Source: Methanomassiliicoccales archaeon (lineage in GTDB: Archaea > Thermoplasmatota > Thermoplasmata > RBG-16-68-12 > SOIM01). Taken from it: DNA of 40,192 nt. Below, piece by piece: positions 16,407-24,386 of this stretch. Both the position numbers and the translations under genes were made by a program. The notes beneath the pieces were generated by a model, which had not been told where the DNA came from, did no database searches, and was given only the letters and a program-made list of their open reading frames with translations. The stretch is from NCBI GenBank assembly GCA_030593295.1, contig JAUVHO010000017.1, positions 1 through 40,192 of the forward strand. Direction: 5' to 3'. Position 1 is the first letter of the stretch. Each line of letters begins with the position of its first letter.

Positions 16407-17534
16407 TCAGAATAGGTCCTCCCCCATGAGCATCTCCAGGAACGCTTCCACGCGGGTCTGGAACTGCCCTACGGGCACGGTCACGTCAAGCTCAAGGAAA
16501 AGCGTCGGGATGCCGTCTGACTCCAGCGTCTTCCTGATGATCGGGATATCCAGCTCATGAGGATCGCAGAACTTCTGCTGCAGCAGTATCGCACCGCTGA
16601 CGTTCCAGTCCTTTGCAAGCTTCATAATGTGCGGGATCCTCGACCTCTCCTCCCAGTCCTTGGTCGGGCATCTCGGTCTGTCGATGTACCTCTGCGCGAT
16701 AGCCTGAAGTCTGTCCCCTCCGTTGGTCTCCACCTGGTTCCAGAAGTACCTGCTTCCGGTGCAGTGGTCATCCACCACGATGGTCGAACCGCAGTTCTCC
16801 ACCATGTTGATGAATGTGGTATCGTCGTCCTCGCTCCCGATGAGGATCAGCCTCTCTCCAGTGGGTTTCTCCAGCTTCCTGGTCTGCAGTTCCTTCAGGG
16901 ACTCTTCGACTATGTCGCTGTGCTCGGTCTTGTCTATCATCTGGCTCGAGACGGCCAGGTACATCGCTTCCAGGCCGGACATCGGTGGGTCGGCCGCCTT
17001 TCGTGTGTCGTAGGCGTCCCTCAACAGACGCCTGTTCCTGTTCATTATTTCTATTCCCCTGTCCAGGTCCTCGTCGGTGATCGTCTTCCCGGTCCATTCC
17101 TCGACCGCCTTCTTGAACGTCTCCAGTTCGGCCCTCAAGTAGGGAAGCGCCCTCGGGCTCTGGACGTGGTTGGGCATTGGAAGGTAATAGCTGAACGGGA
17201 CAGGTATGTGCATCTCCCAGCTCGTGTAGGCCTGCCTGATGTGCAAACATGATTGCGAGATCATTATGCCGTCCAGATAGTCGTATCTCCCCTTCAATCC
17301 CTGAGCCAGACAGTCCCTGCAGAACGGACAGAACATACCGAAGATATGCGGTTCCGTAACATCCTGCGGCTCATGACTGCCCAGAATGCGCACAGGCAGA
17401 ACGTCGGCTGCCAGGAGTATCTCCTCCGGCACGTAGGTGCAGAAGTAGCCCAGTACCTTTCCGCCGGTCTTCTCCTTCCATTCCTTAGCGTACTCGTGTC
17501 TTGCTTCGTACCATTCTTTGAACATCTCTATCAT
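16407..17534 (-). CDS. Benzoyl-CoA reductase / 2-hydroxyacyl-CoA dehydratase catalytic subunit, BcrC/BadD/BzdN-like
   Basis: GKVLGYFCTYVPEEILLAADVLPVRILG, FCPFCRDCLAQGLKG, QKFCDPHELDIPIIRKTLESDGIPTLFLELDVTVPVGQFQTRVEAFLEML. ATG at 17534 overlaps the GNAT stop (ATGA). Confidence 0.9.
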   Translation of the reverse strand: MIEMFKEWYEARHEYAKEWKEKTGGKVLGYFCTYVPEEILLAADVLPVRILGSHEPQDVTEPHIFGMFCPFCRDCLAQGLKGRYDYLDGIMISQSCLHIRQAYTSWEMHIPVPFSYYLPMPNHVQSPRALPYLRAELETFKKAVEEWTGKTITDEDLDRGIEIMNRNRRLLRDAYDTRKAADPPMSGLEAMYLAVSSQMIDKTEHSDIVEESLKELQTRKLEKPTGERLILIGSEDDDTTFINMVENCGSTIVVDDHCTGSRYFWNQVETNGGDRLQAIAQRYIDRPRCPTKDWEERSRIPHIMKLAKDWNVSGAILLQQKFCDPHELDIPIIRKTLESDGIPTLFLELDVTVPVGQFQTRVEAFLEMLMGEDLF

Positions 17535-17983
17535 TTCTTCATCCTCCTCTCTAGGTTGATGAACTCGCTTCTCTCGAAGCCGATCGATTTGAAGAACGAA
17601 AGCAGGTCGGTGGAATCCCACCTCACCGCCGTGTAGATCTCTCTGATGCCTATTTTCTTGAACCCGTTGAGCATCGCCTTGCCGAGCTTCTTGCCTATGC
17701 CGCTTCCCATGTGCTCGGGATCGATAGCCACCTCGACCAGCCAGCCGGACTTGTCAACGCCAAAATCCAGAGTCTTTGTCTCGCCGATGATGAACCCAAT
17801 GACGTCCTTTCCGGTGGTGGCAACGTAGCACTGGTTCTCCTTGTCCTGGAGCCTCACCTCGACCTCTTTCTCCCAGTTCTTGGGCGCTTTTCTCTTGGTG
17901 ATGCTCTTCCTTATCTTCCCAGCCGCTGCTAGGTCTTCCTTGCGCATCTTCCTGATACTGCTAGCGCTCATGCCCCGCCTCAT
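17531..17983 (-). CDS. GNAT-family N-acetyltransferase
   Basis: SIRKMRKEDLAAAGKIRKS...GWLVEVAIDPEHMGSGIGKKLGKAMLNGFKKIGIREIYTAVRWDSTDLLSFFKSIGFERSEFI: acetyl-CoA binding motif (GSGIGKKL) and GNAT C-terminal pattern. Confidence 0.88.
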   Translation of the reverse strand: MRRGMSASSIRKMRKEDLAAAGKIRKSITKRKAPKNWEKEVEVRLQDKENQCYVATTGKDVIGFIIGETKTLDFGVDKSGWLVEVAIDPEHMGSGIGKKLGKAMLNGFKKIGIREIYTAVRWDSTDLLSFFKSIGFERSEFINLERRMKK

Positions 17984-18123
17984 TCCAGTCTTATGATCTT
18001 GACCAACTTTCCAACCCAGTCAGGGGGGAGGTAGACCCTTCCGCTGTTCCCGGCTGGTTTCACTACCTTCTCTATCATCTCTTGGCCGAAAACCTCGAAC
18101 TTGGAGTCCTTTCTCTTAGCCAT
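17980..18123 (-). CDS. DUF2080-like / AbrB (SpoVT)-like small protein (47 aa), first gene of the operon
   Basis: Not in the ORF track; reverse-strand reading gives MAKRKDSKFEVFGQEMIEKVVKPAGNSGRVYLPPDWVGKLVKIIRLE*. The KPAGNSGRVYLPPDWVGKLVKI pattern matches DUF2080 'putative transposon-encoded' proteins. Stop overlaps GNAT start (ATGA). Confidence 0.75.
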   Translation of the reverse strand: MAKRKDSKFEVFGQEMIEKVVKPAGNSGRVYLPPDWVGKLVKIIRLE

Positions 18124-18180
18124 GCCTGCCCCCGAATACGATTACATTATCGTTATAACGCAACTACATTATAACTATTT
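18124..18180 (-). promoter_or_regulatory. Candidate promoter/operator of the reductase operon
   Basis: A/T-rich 'gattacattatcgttataacgcaactacattataact' with perfect palindrome CGTTATAACG (18151-18160) and two TACATTAT copies, just upstream of the 18123 start. Confidence 0.4.
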
Positions 18181-18253
18181 CTCTCAGGAGTGGTTGGACT
18201 GGGGTGCATTGAACTATGGAGTGAGATGAGGTGGCAGCGAGGGAGCTGTGTCC

Positions 18254-21200
18254 CTATTCTTCCAGTTCATCCAGTGCTTCATCCTCGGGAAGGTCGTCCG
18301 GTGGTGGAGGCTCTTCTTGCATTTCCTCTGATGGTGGTTCTTCTGGTTCTTCCATCGGAGGCTCGACCGGTTCTTCGGTTGGAGGTGCTTCCATCTCTGG
18401 TTCCGGCGCAAATTCCTCGACCTTCGGTTTCCTCATCAGCAGCCCCACTATGAGAAGCACGACCACGATGATCACGATGACCAGTATCAACCACCAGTAC
18501 TCCTCAAAGAAGGATGGACCGGCAGCAGGTTGGGTCACCGATATCGTTCCAGTCTCATCATCTGAATTGCCATGTTCGTCCGTTGCGGTGATCGTGTAAG
18601 TGTAGCCTCCTGCCTCGTCGAACTCGTAGTCATAGACGTAAACTCCGCTATCTTCGGTCATTTGCCTGTTGTTGACAACGGTGTTGTCGTCCGAATCCCT
18701 GATCGTTATTCTCACGTCGTCGATCACACTATCATCATCGACCTCTGCCTCGAAGTAGACCGTCTCGCCGACCTCTGGCTCATCAGGAGTAACCGTCACA
18801 TCAATCGTTGGAGGAGTCTGTTCGACGATCTCGAAGTCCCCAGTTGCCGAAGCCCAGTTGCCGCTATTATCCACTGCCCAAATCGTGAACGTGTGCACTC
18901 CTTCATCTAAGTAGGAGTCGGTGTGGTAATACTCGGCATTCACGGAATCATAGCTCATGGTGAAGTTTCCGATCGCCGTGCCATCTGGATCTCTGTACTC
19001 AATCCACACTTCCTGAACCTGTACGTCATCGTTCACTTCCGCCGACACGCGGACATCCGTGCCAGGTGCTGCCGGATCTGGATCTGCCCCGACGTTGGAG
19101 ATGGTCGGTGGTGTTGTATCGATGATAGTTATCTGAACGCACGCACCGGTGACGTTGTAGTTGGGCTCGACGTCCCAACCGTAGACACAGACGTTGTACG
19201 TACCGGTTGCCCAGCCGGTCGTATCGACCGTGGCCGTCACATCCTCGGTGGGGCTGTCGAAGGCGCCGTCCTGAGCGCTCATAGTTGAACTCGAGGCCCA
19301 GTTCCCGGCTCCAATGGTGTAGTTGGCTCCACCGATATCAGATCCCAGGGTGGGTGCATCGTCCATCGTGGCGGTCAGAATGACCGAAGTCCCGGCAGCG
19401 ACGTTCACGCTTGGCTGTCCATTGACTTGAACGTTCAGAATGAGTGGAGCTTGGTTATCCACCGAAGAAATGGTCAACTGTACGCACGTGTCGGTGTTGT
19501 TGTAGTTGGGAACGCTGTCCCAGCCGTAGACGCATACGTCATAGACCCCGTCAATCCAGCCGGTAGTGTCAATCGTCTCTGTGGCGGATTCGGAAGCGGT
19601 ATCGAAGGCGCCGTCGGTCGGCAACATCCACTGTCCTGGCCATGCTGCAACACCGATGGTGAAGTTAGCACCTGCAATGGCGGTGTCACCCCGACCTCCG
19701 GTGTCGTCGATCAGAGCATCGAGTGTTACCAGAGTGCCGGGCATCACGGAGACTGAGGGCATGCCATTAAGCAGGATGTTGCTTGTAGTCGGAGCCAAGT
19801 CATCAACGATGGTAATCTGGGCAGGTCCTGCAGCGTTCGTAAACAAGAACGCGTCCCAACCGTGCACGAAGTAATCATATGTTCCTGCTATGTTGGGGAC
19901 GGGGATGTTGATCGTTGCATCTTCAGTGATGCTGTCAAACGCTCCGTCAACCGCGTTCATCAGGAATCCGGGCCATGAATCGATCATTGGGGTGGTGTAG
20001 TTGGCGCCTCCGATATTGGCCATTCCGGTCGCTGTCTCATCGAGCGTGGCAGTAAGTGTCGCTGTGGCTGGAGCAGTTGAAAGGAAGTAGGTCTGGGTGG
20101 GAGCGCCGTCAATCATCACGTTGCTTATCTGTGGTCCGATATCATCCGAGATTGTGAGAGATGCGCACGCATCGGTCGTGTTGTAATTGGGCACGATGTC
20201 CCAGCCATAGACGCAGTAGAGCGTCGTTCCAAGCGGTGGAGTAACTATCGTTCCAGTCGCATCCTCGACAGGAGTGTCAAAGGCCCCATCCACGGCGGTC
20301 ATCGGCCAGCTCATGGCCCAGTTCTGCGGACCTTCGGTGAAGTTGGCACCACCGATTGGGATATTGCCTGAAGCGCTATCGTCGATGGTGGCGTTTATGT
20401 ACAAAACGGGTGGCAGGGCCGACATTCCATAGCTTGGGGCAGCCAGGCCGTTTATTGTTACTGATAGCGTCTGAGGTGCGAATGTGTCCGGGGGACCCTG
20501 GCTGAACGTCAGATTGACCCACACCCAGTCTATCATGTCCATTGGATCCGGATCCATCAGTGGATCGGCAACGAAGTTCTGGGTGCCTATACCGCTCACT
20601 GTCACGTTCGCCACTGGATCGTACGAAATGAGGTTCCATCCAGCAGGTGCTTGCCCTGAGAACATGGAGAGCTCATCGACCGCGTCGTATGTGTTGTTTA
20701 ACTCCATGAGATGCGTCGCTGCAACCGGGATGGTGGAATTTGACGTGTAGTTGCCACCAATGCTCATGGTGAATGGGTTTGTGGAAGCCACCGGTCCAGT
20801 CAAGTCAAAGCTGAAGAAGTCCGTTCCCGGAACGAGGTCGTAGTGGATTCCGTCCACATAGAGCATGTCGATGGTGCTCGAGAGGTTGGGCTGGAATCCG
20901 CCACCACTACCCATCATCATTGAGATCCACCAACCTGCTTCGGACTGGTCCAGGTAGGCGTCCCTGTTCCCGTATGTGTAGTCTATCATGAACCTGATGC
21001 TCTGGTTGTCGTCTGCCATCAGGCCAGTTGTGTTGGCGACCGCATTGTCCCAGTCGGAGAACGTAAGGTCAGTGTTCATTTCACCTGGTGGCGGCAGGTA
21101 CAAAGTCCTCGTAACCTCGGTTGAACCAAGAACGGTCACAGGAGAGAGTTCTGCCTGCAGGGCGGAATCGTCCATAAGAACATAGAAGTCGCCATCGAAC

Positions 21201-23257
21201 GCTTGGAACTCATAGTAGCCACTTGGATCAGTGAAGGCATTCACCATCCAACCGTAGGAGTAGTTGACTGCGATAACCTGGCCCATGCTGAGCGGAGCTC
21301 CGGTTCTACCATCATAGACATATCCCCATAATGATGAAACTGGAAGAGATACGAAGTCGGTGTAGTTGTAGAAGTTTGTCATGTGCATATCATTGTCAAT
21401 GTATATTGGACCCATTGGCCCGAAGACCATGAGGTCCATGTAGACGGTGAAGGGACCGTCGACGCCATTCCTGTTGATCTCGATTCCGCTGAACTGCAAG
21501 GTGACGTTTCCAGGTCCTGCCGAGAGGTTCGCAGCCTGTTGGACCAGGGCTATCAGATTCATGAACGGATCGACCAAGAAGGCCTGAACAAAGTACATGC
21601 CTGGATCGTTCACCATCACTGATGCATTGACCACTAACATCTCGAAAATCCCATCGGCGGGCATGCTGGTGTCCAGACCGTAATCGCTGTGGGGTGGGTT
21701 GAAAACGGCCGGGGGCTGGTCGAAATCAGTGGCCAGGTATGCATTGGTGATGTGGGTGTCGGAATCGAGATTCCAACCTATTTCGTCAACGAGGTAAAGC
21801 CGCACCATGTAGGGACCGTCGATCCCGGAAGATCGTATCGTGGGCCCGTAGAAGGCCACGTCGACCGTCTGATCGCCCATGTTCAACCATGTGGAGTTCG
21901 TCTGCGAATCGATCCAGGTCATACCAGTTATATCGTAAAGATCGGCATAAACGTCGAATTGACCCGAAGCATTCGCCGACACGTTCGCGTTTATCACCAA
22001 GAAGTTGAAATCGGTATCCGAGTCCGTGTCTAGCCCGTAGTCCCAGTGCGGTGGAGAGAACCACACGGGGGGATTGGGCTCGAAATCAGTGAAGAGATAG
22101 GGTGCGGTCATATGCGTGTCCGTATCGAGCAGGTTGAACATGTCATCGTAGACCTCGAGGTTGATTATGTAAGGACCATCAATACCGAAGTTGTAGACCT
22201 CGTATCCGTAGAACCTCAGCTCAATCGCATGCAGTCCAGCGGTGAGGAAGGTTTCGACCTGTGAGAACCCGAATGGGCAGAAGCCGAAGATCGTGTAGGA
22301 ACCGTCAACCGTTACGTTCACCGATGCATCGACCACCAGATACTCGTAAAGCAGGTTCCCGTTGGTATCCAGGCCATAATCGCTGTGGGGAGGTTCGAAG
22401 TGCGCTGGAGGATGACCGAAGTCGGTGGCCAGATAAGGACCTGTGAAGTAGGTATCATTGTCCATTAGGCTCATCATACCGTCATACAGGTACATCTCGG
22501 CCCGATAAGGCCCGTCAATACCAGATGCTCGAATTATATAACCCGTGAAACTGAGATCCAAAGTGTGATTGCCGACAGGCAGGAAGCTCCCGTTCCCGGC
22601 AGAGCCGATGTAGATCATGCCGGTGATATCGAAGAGGTTGCACTGGATGCTGTACGTGTCAGATGCATTGGTGGTCACGTTCGCACTGATGATCAGGAAG
22701 TCGTAAAGCGTGTCGCTATCAGTATCGAGACCTCTGTCGCTGTGGGGTGGTTTGAATGAGCCAGGAGCCGCCTCGAACTCGTTCGCCAGATATGGACCCG
22801 TCATGTGAACGCCGGTGTCCAAGAGTATGAACATGTCGTCCAGCATCATTATGTTAACCCAGTACGGACCGTCGTAGCCCGAAGATCGGATAGTGAATCC
22901 GGGAAAGCTGAAAGTGACATCCTGGGGACCCAGAGGCAGATTGGGCATGCTGAACTGGCCATCTATCCAGAAGGAGCCGGAGTTGTCGTACAGATCGACG
23001 AAGATGAGGAACGTGCCGGCAACGGTCACATCGACGCTGACATTGACTATGAGTTCTTCGTACAGTCCGTTGGGGGGCATGGATGTGTCCACCGCGTAAT
23101 CCGAATGGGGCGGATTCAGCGTTCCGTCCGAGGCCCTCACCAGACCGATCAGTCCGGGGATCGTCCCGACAAGAATCAGTGCCGCTACCGCTAGCACGAA
23201 AATCCGCATACCATGCTCACCAGAGGGTGCCAAATAGGAGTGTTCTCCTTCGTACAT
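18254..23257 (-). CDS. Giant membrane-anchored extracellular repeat protein (1667 aa); an internal Met at 23209 directly precedes the signal peptide
   Basis: Signal-like MRIFVLAVAALILVGTIPGLIGLV; five PPHSDYGLDT...GIDGPY repeats; carboxypeptidase-regulatory-like segment SLWGYVYDGRTGAPLSMGQV; four GGANYT...VDGAFD..CVYGWD repeats; two Ig-like domains; C-terminal TM (WWLILVIVIIVVVLLIVGLLM) and acidic Pro-rich tail. Confidence 0.9.
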   Translation of the reverse strand: MYEGEHSYLAPSGEHGMRIFVLAVAALILVGTIPGLIGLVRASDGTLNPPHSDYAVDTSMPPNGLYEELIVNVSVDVTVAGTFLIFVDLYDNSGSFWIDGQFSMPNLPLGPQDVTFSFPGFTIRSSGYDGPYWVNIMMLDDMFILLDTGVHMTGPYLANEFEAAPGSFKPPHSDRGLDTDSDTLYDFLIISANVTTNASDTYSIQCNLFDITGMIYIGSAGNGSFLPVGNHTLDLSFTGYIIRASGIDGPYRAEMYLYDGMMSLMDNDTYFTGPYLATDFGHPPAHFEPPHSDYGLDTNGNLLYEYLVVDASVNVTVDGSYTIFGFCPFGFSQVETFLTAGLHAIELRFYGYEVYNFGIDGPYIINLEVYDDMFNLLDTDTHMTAPYLFTDFEPNPPVWFSPPHWDYGLDTDSDTDFNFLVINANVSANASGQFDVYADLYDITGMTWIDSQTNSTWLNMGDQTVDVAFYGPTIRSSGIDGPYMVRLYLVDEIGWNLDSDTHITNAYLATDFDQPPAVFNPPHSDYGLDTSMPADGIFEMLVVNASVMVNDPGMYFVQAFLVDPFMNLIALVQQAANLSAGPGNVTLQFSGIEINRNGVDGPFTVYMDLMVFGPMGPIYIDNDMHMTNFYNYTDFVSLPVSSLWGYVYDGRTGAPLSMGQVIAVNYSYGWMVNAFTDPSGYYEFQAFDGDFYVLMDDSALQAELSPVTVLGSTEVTRTLYLPPPGEMNTDLTFSDWDNAVANTTGLMADDNQSIRFMIDYTYGNRDAYLDQSEAGWWISMMMGSGGGFQPNLSSTIDMLYVDGIHYDLVPGTDFFSFDLTGPVASTNPFTMSIGGNYTSNSTIPVAATHLMELNNTYDAVDELSMFSGQAPAGWNLISYDPVANVTVSGIGTQNFVADPLMDPDPMDMIDWVWVNLTFSQGPPDTFAPQTLSVTINGLAAPSYGMSALPPVLYINATIDDSASGNIPIGGANFTEGPQNWAMSWPMTAVDGAFDTPVEDATGTIVTPPLGTTLYCVYGWDIVPNYNTTDACASLTISDDIGPQISNVMIDGAPTQTYFLSTAPATATLTATLDETATGMANIGGANYTTPMIDSWPGFLMNAVDGAFDSITEDATINIPVPNIAGTYDYFVHGWDAFLFTNAAGPAQITIVDDLAPTTSNILLNGMPSVSVMPGTLVTLDALIDDTGGRGDTAIAGANFTIGVAAWPGQWMLPTDGAFDTASESATETIDTTGWIDGVYDVCVYGWDSVPNYNNTDTCVQLTISSVDNQAPLILNVQVNGQPSVNVAAGTSVILTATMDDAPTLGSDIGGANYTIGAGNWASSSTMSAQDGAFDSPTEDVTATVDTTGWATGTYNVCVYGWDVEPNYNVTGACVQITIIDTTPPTISNVGADPDPAAPGTDVRVSAEVNDDVQVQEVWIEYRDPDGTAIGNFTMSYDSVNAEYYHTDSYLDEGVHTFTIWAVDNSGNWASATGDFEIVEQTPPTIDVTVTPDEPEVGETVYFEAEVDDDSVIDDVRITIRDSDDNTVVNNRQMTEDSGVYVYDYEFDEAGGYTYTITATDEHGNSDDETGTISVTQPAAGPSFFEEYWWLILVIVIIVVVLLIVGLLMRKPKVEEFAPEPEMEAPPTEEPVEPPMEEPEEPPSEEMQEEPPPPDDLPEDEALDELEE
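19090..20500 (-). repeat. Four tandem about 110-aa Ig-like repeats ('GGANYT...DGAFD...GWD') within the 1667-aa protein
   Basis: Copies contain IGGANFTEGPQNW, IGGANYTTPMIDSW, IAGANFTIGVAAW and IGGANYTIGAGNW, each followed by a DGAFD and a GWD block. Confidence 0.85.
21340..23130 (-). repeat. Five tandem about 120-aa protein repeats ('PPHSDYGLDT' units) within the 1667-aa protein
   Basis: Copies begin LNPPHSDYAVDT, FKPPHSDRGLDT, FEPPHSDYGLDT, FSPPHWDYGLDT, FNPPHSDYGLDT; each has a later GxDGP motif and most end T.(P/A)YL.TDF. Confidence 0.85.
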
Positions 23258-23431
23258 CTAATATCCTCCAATCCCTATTCCATCCACTGAAAACGCCTAT
23301 ACCTCCCCATATAAAAAGAGTTTGGTAGGTAGTTCTGAAACGAATAATCGGGAGATATCGCCACCCTAGATTAGGCCTTCCAAAACAATAAATATCGCAG
23401 TTGGCTTACGCCCGAACGGGGAGGAGTACAT

Positions 23432-24385
23432 ATGGGAAATTTCGAACCAAAACCGGCAGAGGAGTTCGGCTTCAAGGACATCATCTACGAGAAGAAGGAC
23501 TATGTGGCCAAGGTCACGATAAACAGACCAGAAGTGTACAACGCGTACAGCATCCTGGCTCTGAGGGAGATGGGCGAGGCGTTCAAGGACGCATCGTGGG
23601 ACGACTCGATAGCGGTTCTTGTCCTGACAGGAGCAGGTGACAAGGCGTTCTGCACGGGCGGGGATGTGAAGGAATACGCGGACAACTACACCGTCAAACC
23701 CAGGGACTTCTGGAAGTGGATGGGCGACTACAATTACGCGCACGACATGCTCCGCAACTGCGGGAAACCGACGATAGCTAGGGTGAATGGAGTGGTGGCT
23801 GGCGGAGGAAACGAGTTCCATATGTCCTGTGATCTTTCAATAGCTGCGGAACATGCGACCGTGCTGCAAGTGGGAACAAAGGTAGGATCGGTGGCGGCCG
23901 GTGGGGCAACCCAGTTCCTGCCAATAATCGTGGGGGACCGAAGGGCCAGGGAGATCCTGTTCCTGTGCGAAAAGATATCAGCAAAGAAGGCGATGGATTG
24001 GGGACTGATCAACGAAGTCGTGCCTTATGAGGAATTGGATGCGGCCGTCGACAGGATGACCGCCAAGCTGATAGACAAGTTCCCGGAGTGTATGAGGTAC
24101 ACCAAGCAGCAGGTGAATTTCTGGAAGGACCTTTCGTGGTACCAGACCATTGGACACGCAAGAGATTGGCTGTCGGTGCATTTCTCCAGTTATGAGACGT
24201 GGGAAGGGATGAAGTCCTTCGTCGAGAAGAGGGAGACGGGTTACAGGAAACTGAGAGACCTGGCTGCTGAGGGAAAATCATCTGAGTTCGTCTGGGGACC
24301 ATACGAGAAAGAGTGCGGCAAGTGCGGTGCAAAGGGCATTCCGGGCATGTTCGAGTACTGCGGTCAGTGTGGTGAGAAGCTCTAG
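23432..24385 (+). CDS. Crotonase-superfamily ring-hydrolase-like protein (Oah/BamA, BadI, MenB-like) with C-terminal zinc ribbon
   Basis: VLVLTGAGDKAFCTGGDVKEYADNY, KPTIARVNGVVAGGGNEFHMSCDLSIAAEHA, GTKVGSVAAGGATQFLPIIVGDRRAREILFLCEKISAKKAMDWGLINEVVP, then CGKCGAKGIPGMFEYCGQCGEKL. GGAGG ribosome-binding site upstream. Confidence 0.88.
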   Translation: MGNFEPKPAEEFGFKDIIYEKKDYVAKVTINRPEVYNAYSILALREMGEAFKDASWDDSIAVLVLTGAGDKAFCTGGDVKEYADNYTVKPRDFWKWMGDYNYAHDMLRNCGKPTIARVNGVVAGGGNEFHMSCDLSIAAEHATVLQVGTKVGSVAAGGATQFLPIIVGDRRAREILFLCEKISAKKAMDWGLINEVVPYEELDAAVDRMTAKLIDKFPECMRYTKQQVNFWKDLSWYQTIGHARDWLSVHFSSYETWEGMKSFVEKRETGYRKLRDLAAEGKSSEFVWGPYEKECGKCGAKGIPGMFEYCGQCGEKL

Positions 24386-24386
24386 G

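Noticed and set aside
16557-17252. 231-aa plus-strand ORF opposite the BcrC-like gene
   Set aside because: Shadow ORF with no motif support.
13430-17534. Interpretation as 2-hydroxyglutaryl-CoA dehydratase (HgdABC)
   Set aside because: Two distinct ATPase subunits plus dedicated ferredoxin and oxidoreductase fit benzoyl-CoA reductase better; not fully excluded without phylogeny.
17980-18123. DUF2080-like ORF as evidence for a transposon
   Set aside because: No transposase, terminal inverted repeats or target-site duplication seen nearby; the gene is translationally coupled to metabolic genes.
18190-18253. Possible structured RNA or terminator between the giant protein gene and the reductase operon
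   Set aside because: No convincing stem-loop with poly-T tract found on reading either strand.
18254-23257. Repetitive DNA considered as a possible CRISPR or satellite array
   Set aside because: Repeat units are over 300 bp, diverged at DNA level and conserved as protein in one long frame, so they are coding domain repeats.
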